Origin: Plumapathes pennacea
Lineage: Eukaryota > Cnidaria > Anthozoa > Antipatharia > Myriopathidae
DNA length: 64,000 nt
Direction of reading: 5' to 3'
Assembly: GCA_964036295.1 (NCBI GenBank)
Contig: OZ038467.1
Span: forward strand, 13,403,170-13,467,169
In this document: positions 43,288 through 56,104 of the stretch, one piece after another
Position numbering within the stretch: the first letter of the stretch is position 1
Layout: each line of letters starts with the position of its first letter
The notes under the pieces: generated by a model
Database searches by the model: none
Told to the model about the DNA's origin: nothing
Seen by the model: only the letters and a program-made list of their open reading frames with translations
Program-made: the position numbers and the translations under genes

Positions 43288-46200
43288 ATGAGTGAAAAAA
43301 TGACGTTGAACTTAAGCGGCGATAAAAATGATTTAAATAATCTTTCTAAAAGTGAGTTGATAAAAATTATAAAAAAGTATAAAAAAAAGGTTAAAAAACT
43401 TAAAAAAGAAGGCACGAGAACTGACAAAATGTTGAAAAGGCTAGAAGATGCAAAGTCATTGAAAAGAAAAGATGACATCAAAACACACTCAATTGATAGA
43501 AAATACGCGTTCATGAACATAAAGCCACGAACATTAAAACCAATTCCACAAGTCAGAACAAAAATAACACCATTACAAAAAGCTCTCAAAAATTTCACAA
43601 AAAGTTTTGAAATTAGCGTCAAAAATAAGCAAGATCCATTAATTCAACTTCAATCAACACGATTGGCAATAAAAAATTTCGTGTTGGAAAAAGAGTTAAA
43701 CGAAATGAAAGGTTTAAAATACGTCGAAACGCTAAAAGTTGAGTTTTTTAAAATAGTGAAAGATCAATTAATCCGAAAAACTGCCTTTTTCAATAGCAAA
43801 TCTGAAACAATCATAAATGCTGGCGAAATTCTAAAGTCGTTAAACTTTTCAATGGCGCAAATTTTAGGAAAAATAGCGATTTGGTTAAGTGAGGGTTCAA
43901 ACTGGAGAATAAAAAAAATTGAGTCACACCATATAAACGTTGTTAAGTATAAGCCACTCAGAGGTAGTTCATATATAAACTTGCCACGTGAATTGAAGAA
44001 TGGGAAGAAAGGCTTAATAAACATTAAAAACGACGATAATGAATGTTTTAGATGGTGCCACGTGCGTTTTTTAAACCCACAAGACAAAAATTCACAACGA
44101 ATAAAAAAAAGTGATAAAAAAATAGTTGAGCAGCTAAACTATGAAGGAGTAAGCTTTCCAATTTCACAAAAAGATTACAATAAAATTGAGAAACAAAATG
44201 AAATTAATATTAACGTTTTTGCTTACGAAAATAAAGAAACATTTCCAATCCACGTTTCAAAAGAAAAGTTTGAAAAACAAATGAATTTATTATTGATAAC
44301 AGAAGGTGAAAACAATCATTATGTGTTAATAAAAAAATTCAATCGATTTATGCATAATCAATCTAAAAATAAAAATGGAAAGCACTTTTGCATGTATTGT
44401 CTTCAGTGTTTTTCTAGTAAGAGAGTTATAAAAGAACACGAACAAAACTGTATTGTGATTAATGGTCAACAAGCAATAAAAATGCCTGAAAAGGGTTCGT
44501 TCATTAAGTTCAAAAACTACCACAAGCAATTAGCTGTTCCATTTGTGATTTTTGCAGATTTTGAGGCAATTACTGAAAAAATTCAAAAATGTAGCCAACA
44601 TGATAAATCATACACTGAGGCATATCAAAAACACACTGATTGCGGGTTCGCTTACAAAGTTGTTTGTTGCTACAACGACAAACTTAGTAAACCATTAGTT
44701 TTGTTCCGAGGTGAAAATTCTGTGCATAAATTTATTGAATCAATTCTTGAGGAAGAAAAATGGTGCAAAAAAACAATGAAAGAACATTTTAATAAGGAAA
44801 TGGTCTTGACTGATGAAGACGAAAAAAACTTTAAAGAATCTAAAAGTTGCCACATTTGTGAAAGAAAATACAAAGAAAAAGACGTTAGAGTCCGAGATCA
44901 TTGTCATATCACTGGAAAATTTAGAGGCAGCGCTCATCAACGTTGTAATTTAAATTTTAAGCTAACAAACAAAATACCTGTTGTTTTCCACAACTTACGT
45001 GGTTACGATAGTCACTTCATCATGCAAAAAATCGGTAAATTTAAAAAGACGATTAATGTGATCCCAAACAACATGGAAAAGTACATGGCTTTCATGCTTG
45101 GGCAAAATTTAGTTTTCATTGATAGTCTTCAGTTTTTGAATTCAAGTCTTGAAAAATTAGTCAACAACCTATCTAAAGAAAGTTTCAAGTACACAAAACA
45201 AGAATTTGGAGAAAACCTTGAAATCATGACAAAAAAGGGTGTATATCCATATGATTACATGAGCAGTTTTGAGAAATTCGAAGAAAAACAACTTCCATCA
45301 AAAGACGATTTTTTTAGCATTTTAAACGATGAGCACATCTCCAATCGACAATACGAACACGCGCAAAATGTGTGGAAAACCTTTAAATTGAAAAACATGG
45401 GTGAATATCATGATTTATATCTCAAAAGTGACGTTTTGTTGCTTGCAGATGTGTTTGAAAACTTTAGAAGCACATGTTTAAAGCACTACAAACTAGATCC
45501 TTGTCATTATTTCACAAGCCCAGGATTAAGTTGGGATGCAATGTTAAAAATGACTAAAATTAAATTGGAGTTAATGAGCGATCTTGATATGCATTTATTC
45601 ATCGAAAAGGGACTACGTGGTGGTATTTCATACATTGCAAATCGTTTTTCAAAAGCAAACAACAAATACATGAAAGACTACAATAAAGACGAAAAATCAA
45701 AATATATTAGTTATTTAGACGCTAATAATCTTTATGGTTGGGCGATGTCACAAAGTCTACCAACAGGTTGTTTTAAATGGTTAAGAGATGAAGAAATAAA
45801 CAAATTAAACTTAGCAAAATATGATGAAAATAGTGAGAGAGGAATAATCTTAGAAGTTGATCTTGAATACCCAAAAAAATTACACGATCTCCACAATGAT
45901 TATCCACTCGCGCCAGAAAAAATAAAAGTAGAATCAAGTATGTTGTCAGATTATTGCAAAAAAATTCAAAATAAATACAACATTAGCGTCGGTCAAGTCG
46001 GCAAATTAATACCATCACTAAGCAACAAAGAAAAGTATGTATTACACTACAAGAATTTACAACTATACATGAACTTAGGGTTAAAAGTAACAAAGGTCCA
46101 TCGTGTTTTAGAGTTTAACCAATCACCATGGTTGAAAAAATACATTGATTTTAATACAGAAAAAAGAAAACAAGCAAAAAATCCATTTGAAAAAGACTTC

Positions 46201-46974
46201 TTTAAATTAATGAACAATTCAGTTTATGGAAAAACAATGGAGAACATTAGAAAAAGAGTCAACGTAAAATTAGTCACAAATGAAAAAGACTTATTGAAAT
46301 GGACATCAAAACCTACATTCGTTTCTAGTAAAATATTCAGTGAAAATTTAGTCGCAGTGCATAAAATTAAAGAAGTTTTAACTCTCAATCGACCCACTTA
46401 TGTAGGAATGTGTATTTTAGACCTATCCAAAACTCTAATGTACGACTTTCACTATAACTACATTAAAAACAAATACAATAATAAAGCAAAATTGTTGTTC
46501 ACCGACACCGATTCACTTTGTTATGAAATACAAACAAAAGACATTTACAAAGACTTTTGGAAAGATAAAAGTAAATTCGATTTTAGTGATTACCCAAAAG
46601 ATTCAAAATTTTATGACGAAACCAACAAAAAAGTGATTGGCAAATTCAAAGATGAAACAGCCTCAATCCCAATTTGTGAGTTCGTTGGATTAAAATCAAA
46701 AATGTATTCATATTTAAAAGAAACAAATGAAGAATCAAAAACTGCAAAAGGAATCAAAAAGAACATTATCAAAAATGTCATCCATCACAAAAATTATAAA
46801 AACGTGCTCTTTAAAGGGCAACAAATCTGTCATAAAATGAAAACAATCAGAAGTGATCATCATCAATTAGGTTCATACGAGATAAACAAGATAAGTTTGA
46901 GTTGTTTCGACGATAAAAGATACATTTTAAAGGACGGAATTCATAGTTATGCGTATGGACATTATAAAATTTAG
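43288..46974 (+). CDS. POLB: Protein-primed family B DNA polymerase
   Basis: 1,228 residues, intact. It replicates the linear element from its ends by protein priming (family knowledge). Seen in order: a Lys-rich coiled N terminus; a CxxC...H zinc finger (FCMYCLQCF, about 369-390); exonuclease motif I FADFEA (Asp424, Glu426); an inserted HNH/endonuclease VII-like zinc module (CHIC at 521, HCHITGKFRG, QRCN); exonuclease motif II FHNLRGYDSHF; polymerase motif A SYLDANNLYG (Asp811); motif B KLMNNSVYGK (about 973); motif C FTDTDS (Asp1073 and Asp1075). All catalytic residues are present. The start at 43288 follows a run of TATATATAG. Confidence 0.96.
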   Translation: MSEKMTLNLSGDKNDLNNLSKSELIKIIKKYKKKVKKLKKEGTRTDKMLKRLEDAKSLKRKDDIKTHSIDRKYAFMNIKPRTLKPIPQVRTKITPLQKALKNFTKSFEISVKNKQDPLIQLQSTRLAIKNFVLEKELNEMKGLKYVETLKVEFFKIVKDQLIRKTAFFNSKSETIINAGEILKSLNFSMAQILGKIAIWLSEGSNWRIKKIESHHINVVKYKPLRGSSYINLPRELKNGKKGLINIKNDDNECFRWCHVRFLNPQDKNSQRIKKSDKKIVEQLNYEGVSFPISQKDYNKIEKQNEININVFAYENKETFPIHVSKEKFEKQMNLLLITEGENNHYVLIKKFNRFMHNQSKNKNGKHFCMYCLQCFSSKRVIKEHEQNCIVINGQQAIKMPEKGSFIKFKNYHKQLAVPFVIFADFEAITEKIQKCSQHDKSYTEAYQKHTDCGFAYKVVCCYNDKLSKPLVLFRGENSVHKFIESILEEEKWCKKTMKEHFNKEMVLTDEDEKNFKESKSCHICERKYKEKDVRVRDHCHITGKFRGSAHQRCNLNFKLTNKIPVVFHNLRGYDSHFIMQKIGKFKKTINVIPNNMEKYMAFMLGQNLVFIDSLQFLNSSLEKLVNNLSKESFKYTKQEFGENLEIMTKKGVYPYDYMSSFEKFEEKQLPSKDDFFSILNDEHISNRQYEHAQNVWKTFKLKNMGEYHDLYLKSDVLLLADVFENFRSTCLKHYKLDPCHYFTSPGLSWDAMLKMTKIKLELMSDLDMHLFIEKGLRGGISYIANRFSKANNKYMKDYNKDEKSKYISYLDANNLYGWAMSQSLPTGCFKWLRDEEINKLNLAKYDENSERGIILEVDLEYPKKLHDLHNDYPLAPEKIKVESSMLSDYCKKIQNKYNISVGQVGKLIPSLSNKEKYVLHYKNLQLYMNLGLKVTKVHRVLEFNQSPWLKKYIDFNTEKRKQAKNPFEKDFFKLMNNSVYGKTMENIRKRVNVKLVTNEKDLLKWTSKPTFVSSKIFSENLVAVHKIKEVLTLNRPTYVGMCILDLSKTLMYDFHYNYIKNKYNNKAKLLFTDTDSLCYEIQTKDIYKDFWKDKSKFDFSDYPKDSKFYDETNKKVIGKFKDETASIPICEFVGLKSKMYSYLKETNEESKTAKGIKKNIIKNVIHHKNYKNVLFKGQQICHKMKTIRSDHHQLGSYEINKISLSCFDDKRYILKDGIHSYAYGHYKI

Positions 46975-47000
46975 ACGTAATATGTAACGTTAATATATAC

Positions 47001-47351
47001 ATGGACTACACGAAAATTAAATTATTTTGTGACTACATCTTCAGCCACCTTTCAAATAAAAAACCCACTTATGAACTTCAAAAAATAATCGACGAAAAAG
47101 ATATTGAAGTCAACGATTTAAAAATTCGCTGTGCCAAAAAAGAAAAAAAAATACAAGAATTATACGACGAACTTACTTGTTTACATGAATTATATTGTGA
47201 AATAGAAAAGGATTTAATTGACATGCACAAAAATAACGTACGTCTAATCGGAAAAATAGAAAATGAAAATGAAAAACACATTAAAATCGAACAAAAACTA
47301 AAAACAAATATAAACGAGTTAAAAAACCTACTTTGTGATATTTTTACTTAA
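47001..47351 (+). CDS. Coiled-coil protein, right end of Polinton
   Basis: 116 residues starting in TGTAACGTTAATATATACATG, the fullest copy of the promoter-like motif. It has a short N-terminal domain (TKIKLFCDYIFSHLSNK), then a long heptad-repeat coiled coil rich in Lys and Glu, ending LKNLLCDIF. It may have a structural or scaffolding role; function unknown. It faces the small coiled-coil gene at the opposite end. Confidence 0.65.
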   Translation: MDYTKIKLFCDYIFSHLSNKKPTYELQKIIDEKDIEVNDLKIRCAKKEKKIQELYDELTCLHELYCEIEKDLIDMHKNNVRLIGKIENENEKHIKIEQKLKTNINELKNLLCDIFT

Positions 47352-47481
47352 TTTAAATATTTCAGTTCCCATTTTCTACTTTATACCATTACAAGCATTG
47401 TGCAATAGCGAGTTAGTATCGTTCGTGAGTTGAAATTTGCATATGATATACTAATTGCAAAGTTAATGGAACGTCATAATT

Positions 47482-47802
47482 GTTAAATGCTATGAGCACA
47501 GTTTTTGGCGTCTTAATTATTTAACCAATCTATATGTTTTAAAAAAATTTAAATCATATCATATCTTATTTTTTCCATTCTATATGTTTCTTAAAAAATT
47601 TAAGTGCGTTTGCAAAAATAAAATTACTAAAAACTGTGCTCATAGTAGAGGCATTCAAACATGTATTATGTTGTGTTGTAAAGGCCGTGCAAGTGCTATA
47701 AAACAAAAAGCTAAGAGCACAATTTTTAGTAACTTAATTTATGCCAATTTTTATAGAAAATGCGCTGTAAAGCGTGCTGGACCCCTCAAACACTATACTA
47801 CT
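47482..47802 (-). repeat. Right terminal inverted repeat of the Polinton
   Basis: Inverted partner of 29883-30245, ending CTATACTACT. A spurious open frame (47584-47841) runs through it into the satellite. Confidence 0.9.
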
Positions 47803-47808
47803 CATTAC
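47803..47808 (+). other. Right target-site duplication CATTAC of the Polinton
   Basis: CATTAC follows the terminal ACTACT and matches the left copy at 29877-29882. Confidence 0.95.
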
Positions 47809-50800
47809 ATCATGACGAGGTTTTATAATAGAAACATGTAAATACGTAATTTCTGTTAAATTGTTCAGTGATAGTGTGATACATGGGTAACCATGGGTAA
47901 GCCTTAAAATGTTAGTAATACCAATGTTAACTGTCCTTATATTAACACAGAATGGCTTTTGATTAAGACATTACTATCTGCACAGTAAACAAACGTCACA
48001 TTACCTCATGAAGACGCCTTATAATAGATACATGTAAATACGTAATTTCTGTTAAATCGTTCTGTGATAGTTGATAAATGGGTAACCATGGGTAAGCCTT
48101 AAAATGTTAGTAATACCAATATTAATTGTGCTTATATTGACACAGAATGGCTGTTGATTAAGACATTACTATCTGCGCAGTAAACAAACGTCACATCACA
48201 TCGTGATGACGCCTTATTATAGAAACATGTAAATACGTAATTTGTGTTAAATTGTTCTGTCATAGTTTGATACAAGGGTAACCATGGGTAAGCCTTAAAA
48301 TGTTAGTAATACCAATGTTAACTGTGCTTATATTAACACAGAATGGCTGTTGATTAAGACATTACTATCTGCACAGTAAACAAACGCCACATTGCGTCAT
48401 GATGAGGTTTTATAATAGAAACATGTAAATACGTAATTTCTGTTAAATTGTTCCTGTGATAGTTTGATGCATGGGTAACCATGGGTAAGCCTTAAAATGT
48501 TAGTAATACCAATGTTAACTGTGCCTATATTAATACAGATAGGCTGTTGATTAAGACATTACTATCTGCGCAGTAAACGAACGTCACATCAAGTCATTAT
48601 GAGGTTTTATAATAGAAACATGTAAATACGCAATTTCTGTTAAATCGTTCTGTGATAGTTTGATACATGGGTAACCATGGGTAAGCCTTAAAATGTTAGT
48701 AATACCAAAGTTAACTGTGCTTATATTAACACAGAATGGCTGTTGATTAAGGCATTATTATCTGCGCAGTAAACAAACGCCTCATTACATCATGATGAGG
48801 TTTTATAATAGAAACATGTAAATACGTAATTTCTGTTAAATTGTTCAGTGATAGTGTGATACATGGGTAACCATGGGTAAGCCTTAAAATGTTAGTAATA
48901 CCAATGTTAACTATACTTATATTAACACAGAATGGCTGTTCATTAAGACATTACTATCTGAACAGTAAACAAACGTCACATTACGTCATTATGAGGTTTT
49001 ATAATAGAAACATGTAAATACGTAACTTCTGTTAAATCGTTCTGTGATAGTTTGATATATGGGTAACCATGGGTAAGCCTTAAAAGGTTAGTAATACCAA
49101 AGTTAACCCTGCTTATATTAACACAGAATGGCTGTTGATTAAGACATTACTATCTGCACAGTAAACAAACGTCACATTACCTCATGAAGACGCCTTATAA
49201 TAGATACATGTAAATACGTAATTTTTGTTAAATCGTTCTGTGATAGTTTGATACATGGGTAACCATGGGTAAGCCTTAAAAGGTTAGTAATACCAATGTT
49301 AACTTTGGTTATATTAACACAGAATGGCTGTTGATTAAGATATTACTATCTGCGCAGTAAACAAACGTCACATCACATCGTGATGACGCCCTATAATAGA
49401 AACATGTAAATACGTAATTTCTGTTAAATCGTTCTGTGATAGTTTAATACATGGGTAACCATGGGTAAGCCTTAAAAGGTTAGTAATACCAATGTTAATT
49501 GCGCTTATATTGACACAGAATGGCTGTTCATTAAGACATTACTATCTGCGCAGTAAACAAACGTCACATCACATCGTGATGACGCCTTATAATAGAAACA
49601 TGTAAATACGTAATTTCTCTTAAATTGTTCCTGTGATACTTTGATGCTTGGGTAACCATGGGTATGCCTTAAAATGTTAGTAATACCAATGTTAACTATA
49701 CTTATATTAACACAGAAAGGCTGTTGATTAAGCCTTTACTATCTGCACAGTAAACAAACGTCACATTACCTCATACTGACGCCTTATAATAGAAACATGT
49801 AAATACGTAATTTCTGTTAAATTGTTCCTGTGATAGTTTGATACATGGGTAACCATGGGTAAGCCTTAAAAGGTTAGTAATACCAATGTTAACTGTGGTT
49901 ATATTAACACAGAATGGCTACTGATTAAGACATTACTATCTGCACAGTAATTAAACGTCACATTACGTCAGTATGAGGTTTTATAATAGAAACATGTAAA
50001 TACGTAATTTCTGTTAAATCGTTCTGTGATAGTTTGATACATGGGTAACCATGGGTAAGCGTTAAAATTTTAGTAATACCAAAGTTAACTGTGCTTATAT
50101 TAACACAGAATGGCTGTTGATTAAGACATTACTATCTGCACAGTAAACAAACATCACATCACGGCATGATGACGCCTTATAATAGAAACATGTAAATACG
50201 TTATTTCTGTTAAATAATTCAGTGATAGTTTGATACATGGACATCCATGGGTAAGCCTTAAAATATTAGTAATACCAAAGTTAACTGTGCTTATATTAAC
50301 ACAGAATGGCTGTTGATTAAGACATTACTTTCTGCACAGTAAACAAACGTCACATTACGTCATGATGACGCCTTATAATAGAAACATGTAAATACGTAAT
50401 TTCTGTTAAATTGTTTTGTGATAGTTTGATACATGGATAACCATGGGTAAGCTTTAAAATGTTAGTAATACCAATATTAATTGTGCTTATATTGACACAG
50501 AATGGCTGTTCATTAAGACATTACTATCTGCGCAGTAAACAAACGTCACATCACATCGTGATGACGCCTTATAATAGAAACATGTAAATACGTAATTTCT
50601 GTTAAATTGTTCTGTCATAGTTTGATACAAGGGTAACCATGGGTAAGCCTTAAAATGTTAGTAATACCAATGTTAACAGTGCTTATATTAACACAGAATG
50701 GCTGTTGATTAAGACATTACTATCTGCACAGTAAACAAACGCCACATTACGGCATGATGAGGTTTTAAAATAGAAACATGTAAATACGTAATTTCTGTTA

Positions 50801-53800
50801 AATTGTTCCTGTGATAGTTTGATGCATGGGTAACCATGGGTAAGCCTTAAAATGTTAGTAATACCAATGTTAACTATACTTATATTGACACAGAATGGCT
50901 GTTGATTAAGACATTACTATCTGAATAGTAAACAAACATCACATCACGTCATGATGACGCCTTTTAATAGAAACATGTAAATACGTAATTTCTGTTAAAT
51001 CGTTCTGTGATAGTTTGATACATGGGTAACCATGGGTAAGCCTTAAAATTTTAGTAATACCAATGTTAACTGTGCCTATATTAACACAGAATGGCTGTTG
51101 ATTAAGACATTACTATCTGCGCAGTAAACGAACGTCACATCAAGTCATTATGAGGTTTTATAATAGAAACATGTAAATACGTAATTTCTGTTAAATCGTT
51201 CTGTGATAGTTTGATACATGGGTAACCATGGGTAAGCCTTAAAATGTTAGTAATACCAAAGTTAACTGTGCTTATATTAACACAGAATGGCTGTTGATTA
51301 AGACATTACTATCTGCGCAGTAAACAAACGCCTCATTACATCATGATGAGGTTTTATAATAGAAACATGTAAATACGTAATTTCTGTTAAATAGTTCAGT
51401 GATAGTGTGATACATGGGTAACCATTGGTAAGCCTTAAAATGTTAGTAATACCAATGTTAACTATACTTATATTAACACAGAAAGGCTGCTGATTAAGAC
51501 ATTACAATTTGCACAGTAAACAAACGTCAGATTACGTCATTATGAGGTTTTATAATAGAAACATGTAAATACGTAATTTCTGTTAAATCGTTCTGTGATA
51601 GTTTGATATATGGGTAACCATGGGTAAGCCTTAAAAGGTTAGTAATACCAATGTTAACTATACTTATATTAACATAGAAAGGCTCTTGATTAAGACATTA
51701 CAATTTGCACAGTAAACAAACGTCACATTACTTCATGAAGACGCCTTATAATAGAAACATGTAAATACGTCATTTCTGTTAAATCGTTCTGTGATAGTTT
51801 GATATATGGGTAACCATGGGTAAGCCTTAAAAGGTTAGTAATACCAAAGTTAACCCTGCTTATATTAACACAGAATGGCTGTTGATTAAGACATTACTAT
51901 CTGCACAGTAAACAAACGTCACATTACCTCATGAAGACGCCTTATAATAGATACATGTAAATACGTAATTTTTGTTAAATCGTTCTGTGATAGTTTGATA
52001 CATGGGTAACCATGGGTAAGCCTTAAAAGGTTAGTAATACCAATGTTAACTGTGGTTATATTAACACAGAATGGCTGTTGATTAAGACATTACTATCTGC
52101 ACAGTAAACAAACGTCACATTACGTCATGATGACGCCTTATAATAGAAACATGTAAATACGTAATTTCTGTTAAATTGTTCTGTGATAGTTTGATACATG
52201 GATATCCATGGGTAGGCCTTAAAATGTTAGTAATACCAATATTAATTGTGCTTATATTAACACAGTATGGCTGTTCATTAAAACATTACTATCTGCGCAG
52301 TAAACAAACGTCACATCATATCGTGATGACGCCTTATAATAGAAACATGTAAATACGTAATTTCTGTTAAATCGTTCTGTGATAGTTTGATACATGGGTA
52401 ACCATGGGTAAGCGTTAAAATTTTAGCAATACCAAAGTTAACTGTGCTTATATTAACACAGAATGGCTGTTGATTAAGACATTACTATCTGCACAGTAAA
52501 CAAACATCACATCACGGCATGATGACGCCTTATAATAGAAACATGTAAATACGTCATTTCTGTTAAATTGTTCAGTGATAGTTTGATACATGGGTAACCA
52601 TGGGCAAGCCTTAAAATGTTAGTAATACCAATGTTAACTATACTTATATTAACACAGAAAGGCTGTTGATTAAGCCTTTACTATCTGCACAGTAAACAAA
52701 CGTCACATTACCTCATAATGACGCCTTATAATAGAAACATGTAAATACGTAATTTCTGTTAAATTGTTCTGTGATAGTTTCATACATGGATATCCATGGG
52801 TAAGCCTTAAAATGTTAGTAATACCAATGTTAACTGTGCTTATATTAACACAGAATAGCTCTTGATTAAGACATTACTATCTGCACAGTAAACAAACATC
52901 ACATCACGGCATGATGACGCCTTATAATAGAAACATGTAAATACGTAATTTCTGTTAAATTGTTCTGTGATAGTTTGATACATGGATATCCATGGGTAAG
53001 CCTTAAAAGGTTAGTAATACCAAAGTTAACTGTGCTTATATTAACACAGAATGGCTGTTGATTAAGACTTTACTATCTGCGCAGTGAACAAACGTCACAT
53101 CACATCGTGATGACGCCTTATAATAGAAACATGTAAATACGTCATTTCTGTTAAATCGTTCTGTGATAGTTTGATACATGGGTAACCATGGGTAAGCCTT
53201 AAAATATTAGTAATACCAATGTTAACTATACTTATATTAACACAGAATGGCTGTTGATTAAGACATTACTATCTGCACAGTAAACAAACGCCACATTACG
53301 TCATAATGAGGTTTTATAATAGAAACATGTAAATACGTAATTTCTGTTAAATTGTTTCTGTGATAGTTTGATGAATGGGTAACCATGGGTAAGCCTTAAA
53401 ATGTTAGTAATACCAAAGTTAACTATACTTATATTAACACAGAATGGCTGTTGATTAAGACATTACTATCTGAACAGTAAACAAACATCACATTACGTCA
53501 TGATGACGTCTTATAATAGAAACATGTAAATACGTAATTTCTGTTAAATCGTTCTGTGATAGTTTGATACATGGGTAACCATGGGTAAGCCTTAAAATGT
53601 TAGTAATACCAAAGTTAACTGTGCTTATATTAACACAGAATGGCTGTTGATTAAGACATTACTATCTGAACAGTAAACAAACATCACATTACCTTATGAA
53701 GACGCCTTATAATAGAAACATGTAAATACGTCACTTCTGTTAAGTCGTTCTGTGATAGTTTGATACATGGGTAACCATGGGTAAGCCTTAAAAGGTTAGT

Positions 53801-55936
53801 AATACCAATGTTAACTGTCCTTATATTAACACAGAATGGCTATTGATTAAGACATTACTATCTGCACAGTAAACAAACATCACATCCCGTCATGATGACG
53901 CCTTATAATAGAAACATGTAAATATGTAATTTTTGTTAAATCGTTCTGTGATAGTTTGATACATGGATATCCATGGGAAGCCTTAAAGTGTTAGTAATAC
54001 CAATGTTAACTGTGCTTATATTAACAGAGAATGGCTGTTGATTAAGACATTACTATCTGCGCAGTAAACAAACGCCACATCACATCGTGATGACACCTTA
54101 TAATAGAAACATGTAAATACGTAATTTCTGTTAAATTGTTCCTGTGATAGTTTTATACATGGGTAACCATGGGTAAGCCTTAAAATGTTAGTAATACCAG
54201 TGTTAACTGTGCCTATATTAGCACAGAATGGCTGTTGATTAAGACATTACTTTCTGCGCAGTAAACAAACGTCACATCACATCGTGATGACGCCTTATAA
54301 TAGAAACATGTAAATACGTAATTTCTGTTAAATTGTTCCTGTGATAGTTTGATACAAGGGTAACCATGGGTAAGCCTCAAAATGTTAGTAATACCAAAGT
54401 TAACTGTGCTTATATTAACACAGAATGGCTGCTGATTAAGACATTACTATCTGCACAGTAAAGAAACGTCACATTACGTCATTATGAGGTTTTATAATAG
54501 AAACATGTAAAATACGTCATTTCTGTTAAATCGTTCTGTGATAGTTTGATACATGGGTAACCATGGGTAAGCCTTAAAAGGTTAGTAATACCAATGTTAA
54601 CTGTGCTTATATTAACACAGAATGTCTGTTGATTAAGACATTACTATCTGCACGGTAAACAAACATCACATCACGTCATGATGACGCCTTATAATAGAAA
54701 CATGTAAATACGCCATTTTTGTTAAATTGTTCTGTGATAGTTTGATACATGGATATCCATGTGTAAGCCTTAAAATGTTAGTAATACCAATGTTAACTGT
54801 GCTTATATTAACACAGAATGGCTGTTGATTAAGACATTACTATCTGCACAGTAAACAAACGTCACATTACGTCATTATGAGGTTTTATAATAGAAACATG
54901 TAAATACGTAATTTCTGTTAAATTGTTCCTGTGATAGTTTGATACATGGGTAACTATGGGTAAGCCTTAAAATGTTAGTAATACCAAAGTTAACTGTGCT
55001 TATATTAACACAGAATGGCTTTTGATTAAGACATTACTTTCTGCACAGTAAACAAACGTCACATTACGTCATTATGAGGTTTTATAATAGAAACATGTAA
55101 ATACGTCATTTCTATTAAATCGTTCTGTGATAGTTTGATACATGGGTAACCATGGGTAAGCCTTAAAAGGTTAGTAATACCAATGTTAACTGTGCTTATA
55201 TTAACACAGAATGGCTGTTGATTAAGACATTACTATCTGCACAGTAAACAAACATCACATCACGTCATGATGACGCCTTATAATAGAAACATGTAAATAC
55301 GTCATTTCTGTTAAATTGTTCTGTGATAGTTTGATATATGGGTAACCATGGGTAAGCCTTAAAATGTTAGTAATACCAATGTTAACTGTGCCTATATTAA
55401 CACAATAGCTGTTGATTAAGACATTACTATCTGCGCAGTAAACAAACGTCACATCACATCGTGATGACGCCTTATAATAGAAACATGTAAATACGTAATT
55501 TCTGTTAAATTGTTCCTGTGATAGTTTGATGCATGGGTAACCATGGGCAAGCCTTAAAATGTTAGGAATACCAATGTTAACTGTGCTTATATTAACACAG
55601 AAAGGCTGTTGATTAAGACATTACTATCTGCACAGTAAACAAACGTCACATCACGTCATGTTGAGGTTTTATAATAGAAACATGTAAATACGTCACTTCT
55701 GTTAAATTGTTCTGTGATAGTTTGATACATGGGTAACCATGGGTAAGCCTTAAAAGGTTAGTAATACCAATGTTAACTGTGCTTATATTAACACAGAATG
55801 GCTGTTGATTAAGACATTACTATCTGCACAGTAAACAAACGTCACATCACGTCATGATGAGGTTTTATAATAGAAACATGTAAATACTTAATTTCTGTTA
55901 AATTGTTCCTGTGATAGTTTGATACATTTGTAACCA
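47803..55936 (+). repeat. 196-bp satellite, right block, about 41 copies
   Basis: The same monomer as in 23675-29882 resumes in the middle of a unit directly after the Polinton. Copies here are more heterogeneous (CATGGATATCCATGG replaces CATGGGTAACCATGG in several, for example at 52198, 52785 and 52980). The array decays at about 55936. Only low-complexity shadow frames are present. Confidence 0.97.
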
Positions 55937-56104
55937 CTAAGTGACCATCAATCCTGATGGATAAGCCATTCTATAGTTTCTATTACAGTATTGTAACCTA
56001 GGACATTTGTTCAAAGTACAGTTAGGTTAAAACTTTTTGTAATTTTTACATGTAAGCAATTCAATTGTGTGTTTTCCAAAAGCATGAAAGAAGGAGTTGA
56101 TTTG

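Larger units (their letters stand above)
29883..47802. mobile_element. Complete Polinton/Maverick (adinto-like virus) element, 17,920 bp
   Basis: The element begins AGTAGTATAGTGTTTGAGG and ends with the inverted copy. It has inverted repeats of over 300 bp and is flanked by a perfect 6-bp duplication CATTAC (29877-29882 and 47803-47808), as expected for Polintons. It encodes the full Polinton core: protein-primed DNA polymerase B, retroviral-type integrase, adenain-like protease and packaging ATPase, plus major and minor capsid proteins and fibre-like proteins. Virion genes are on the minus strand (31.2-40.2 kb); ATPase, integrase and polymerase are on the plus strand (40.3-47.4 kb). Most frames are intact; the exceptions are the phospholipase-like, protease and integrase frames. 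Confidence 0.97.

Noticed and set aside
47584..47841. 85-residue plus-strand frame at the right end
   Set aside because: It runs through the terminal inverted repeat into the satellite and has no counterpart with gene character.
23675..55936. CRISPR-like array
   Set aside because: The repeats are contiguous 196-bp monomers without unique spacers, in a eukaryotic intron.
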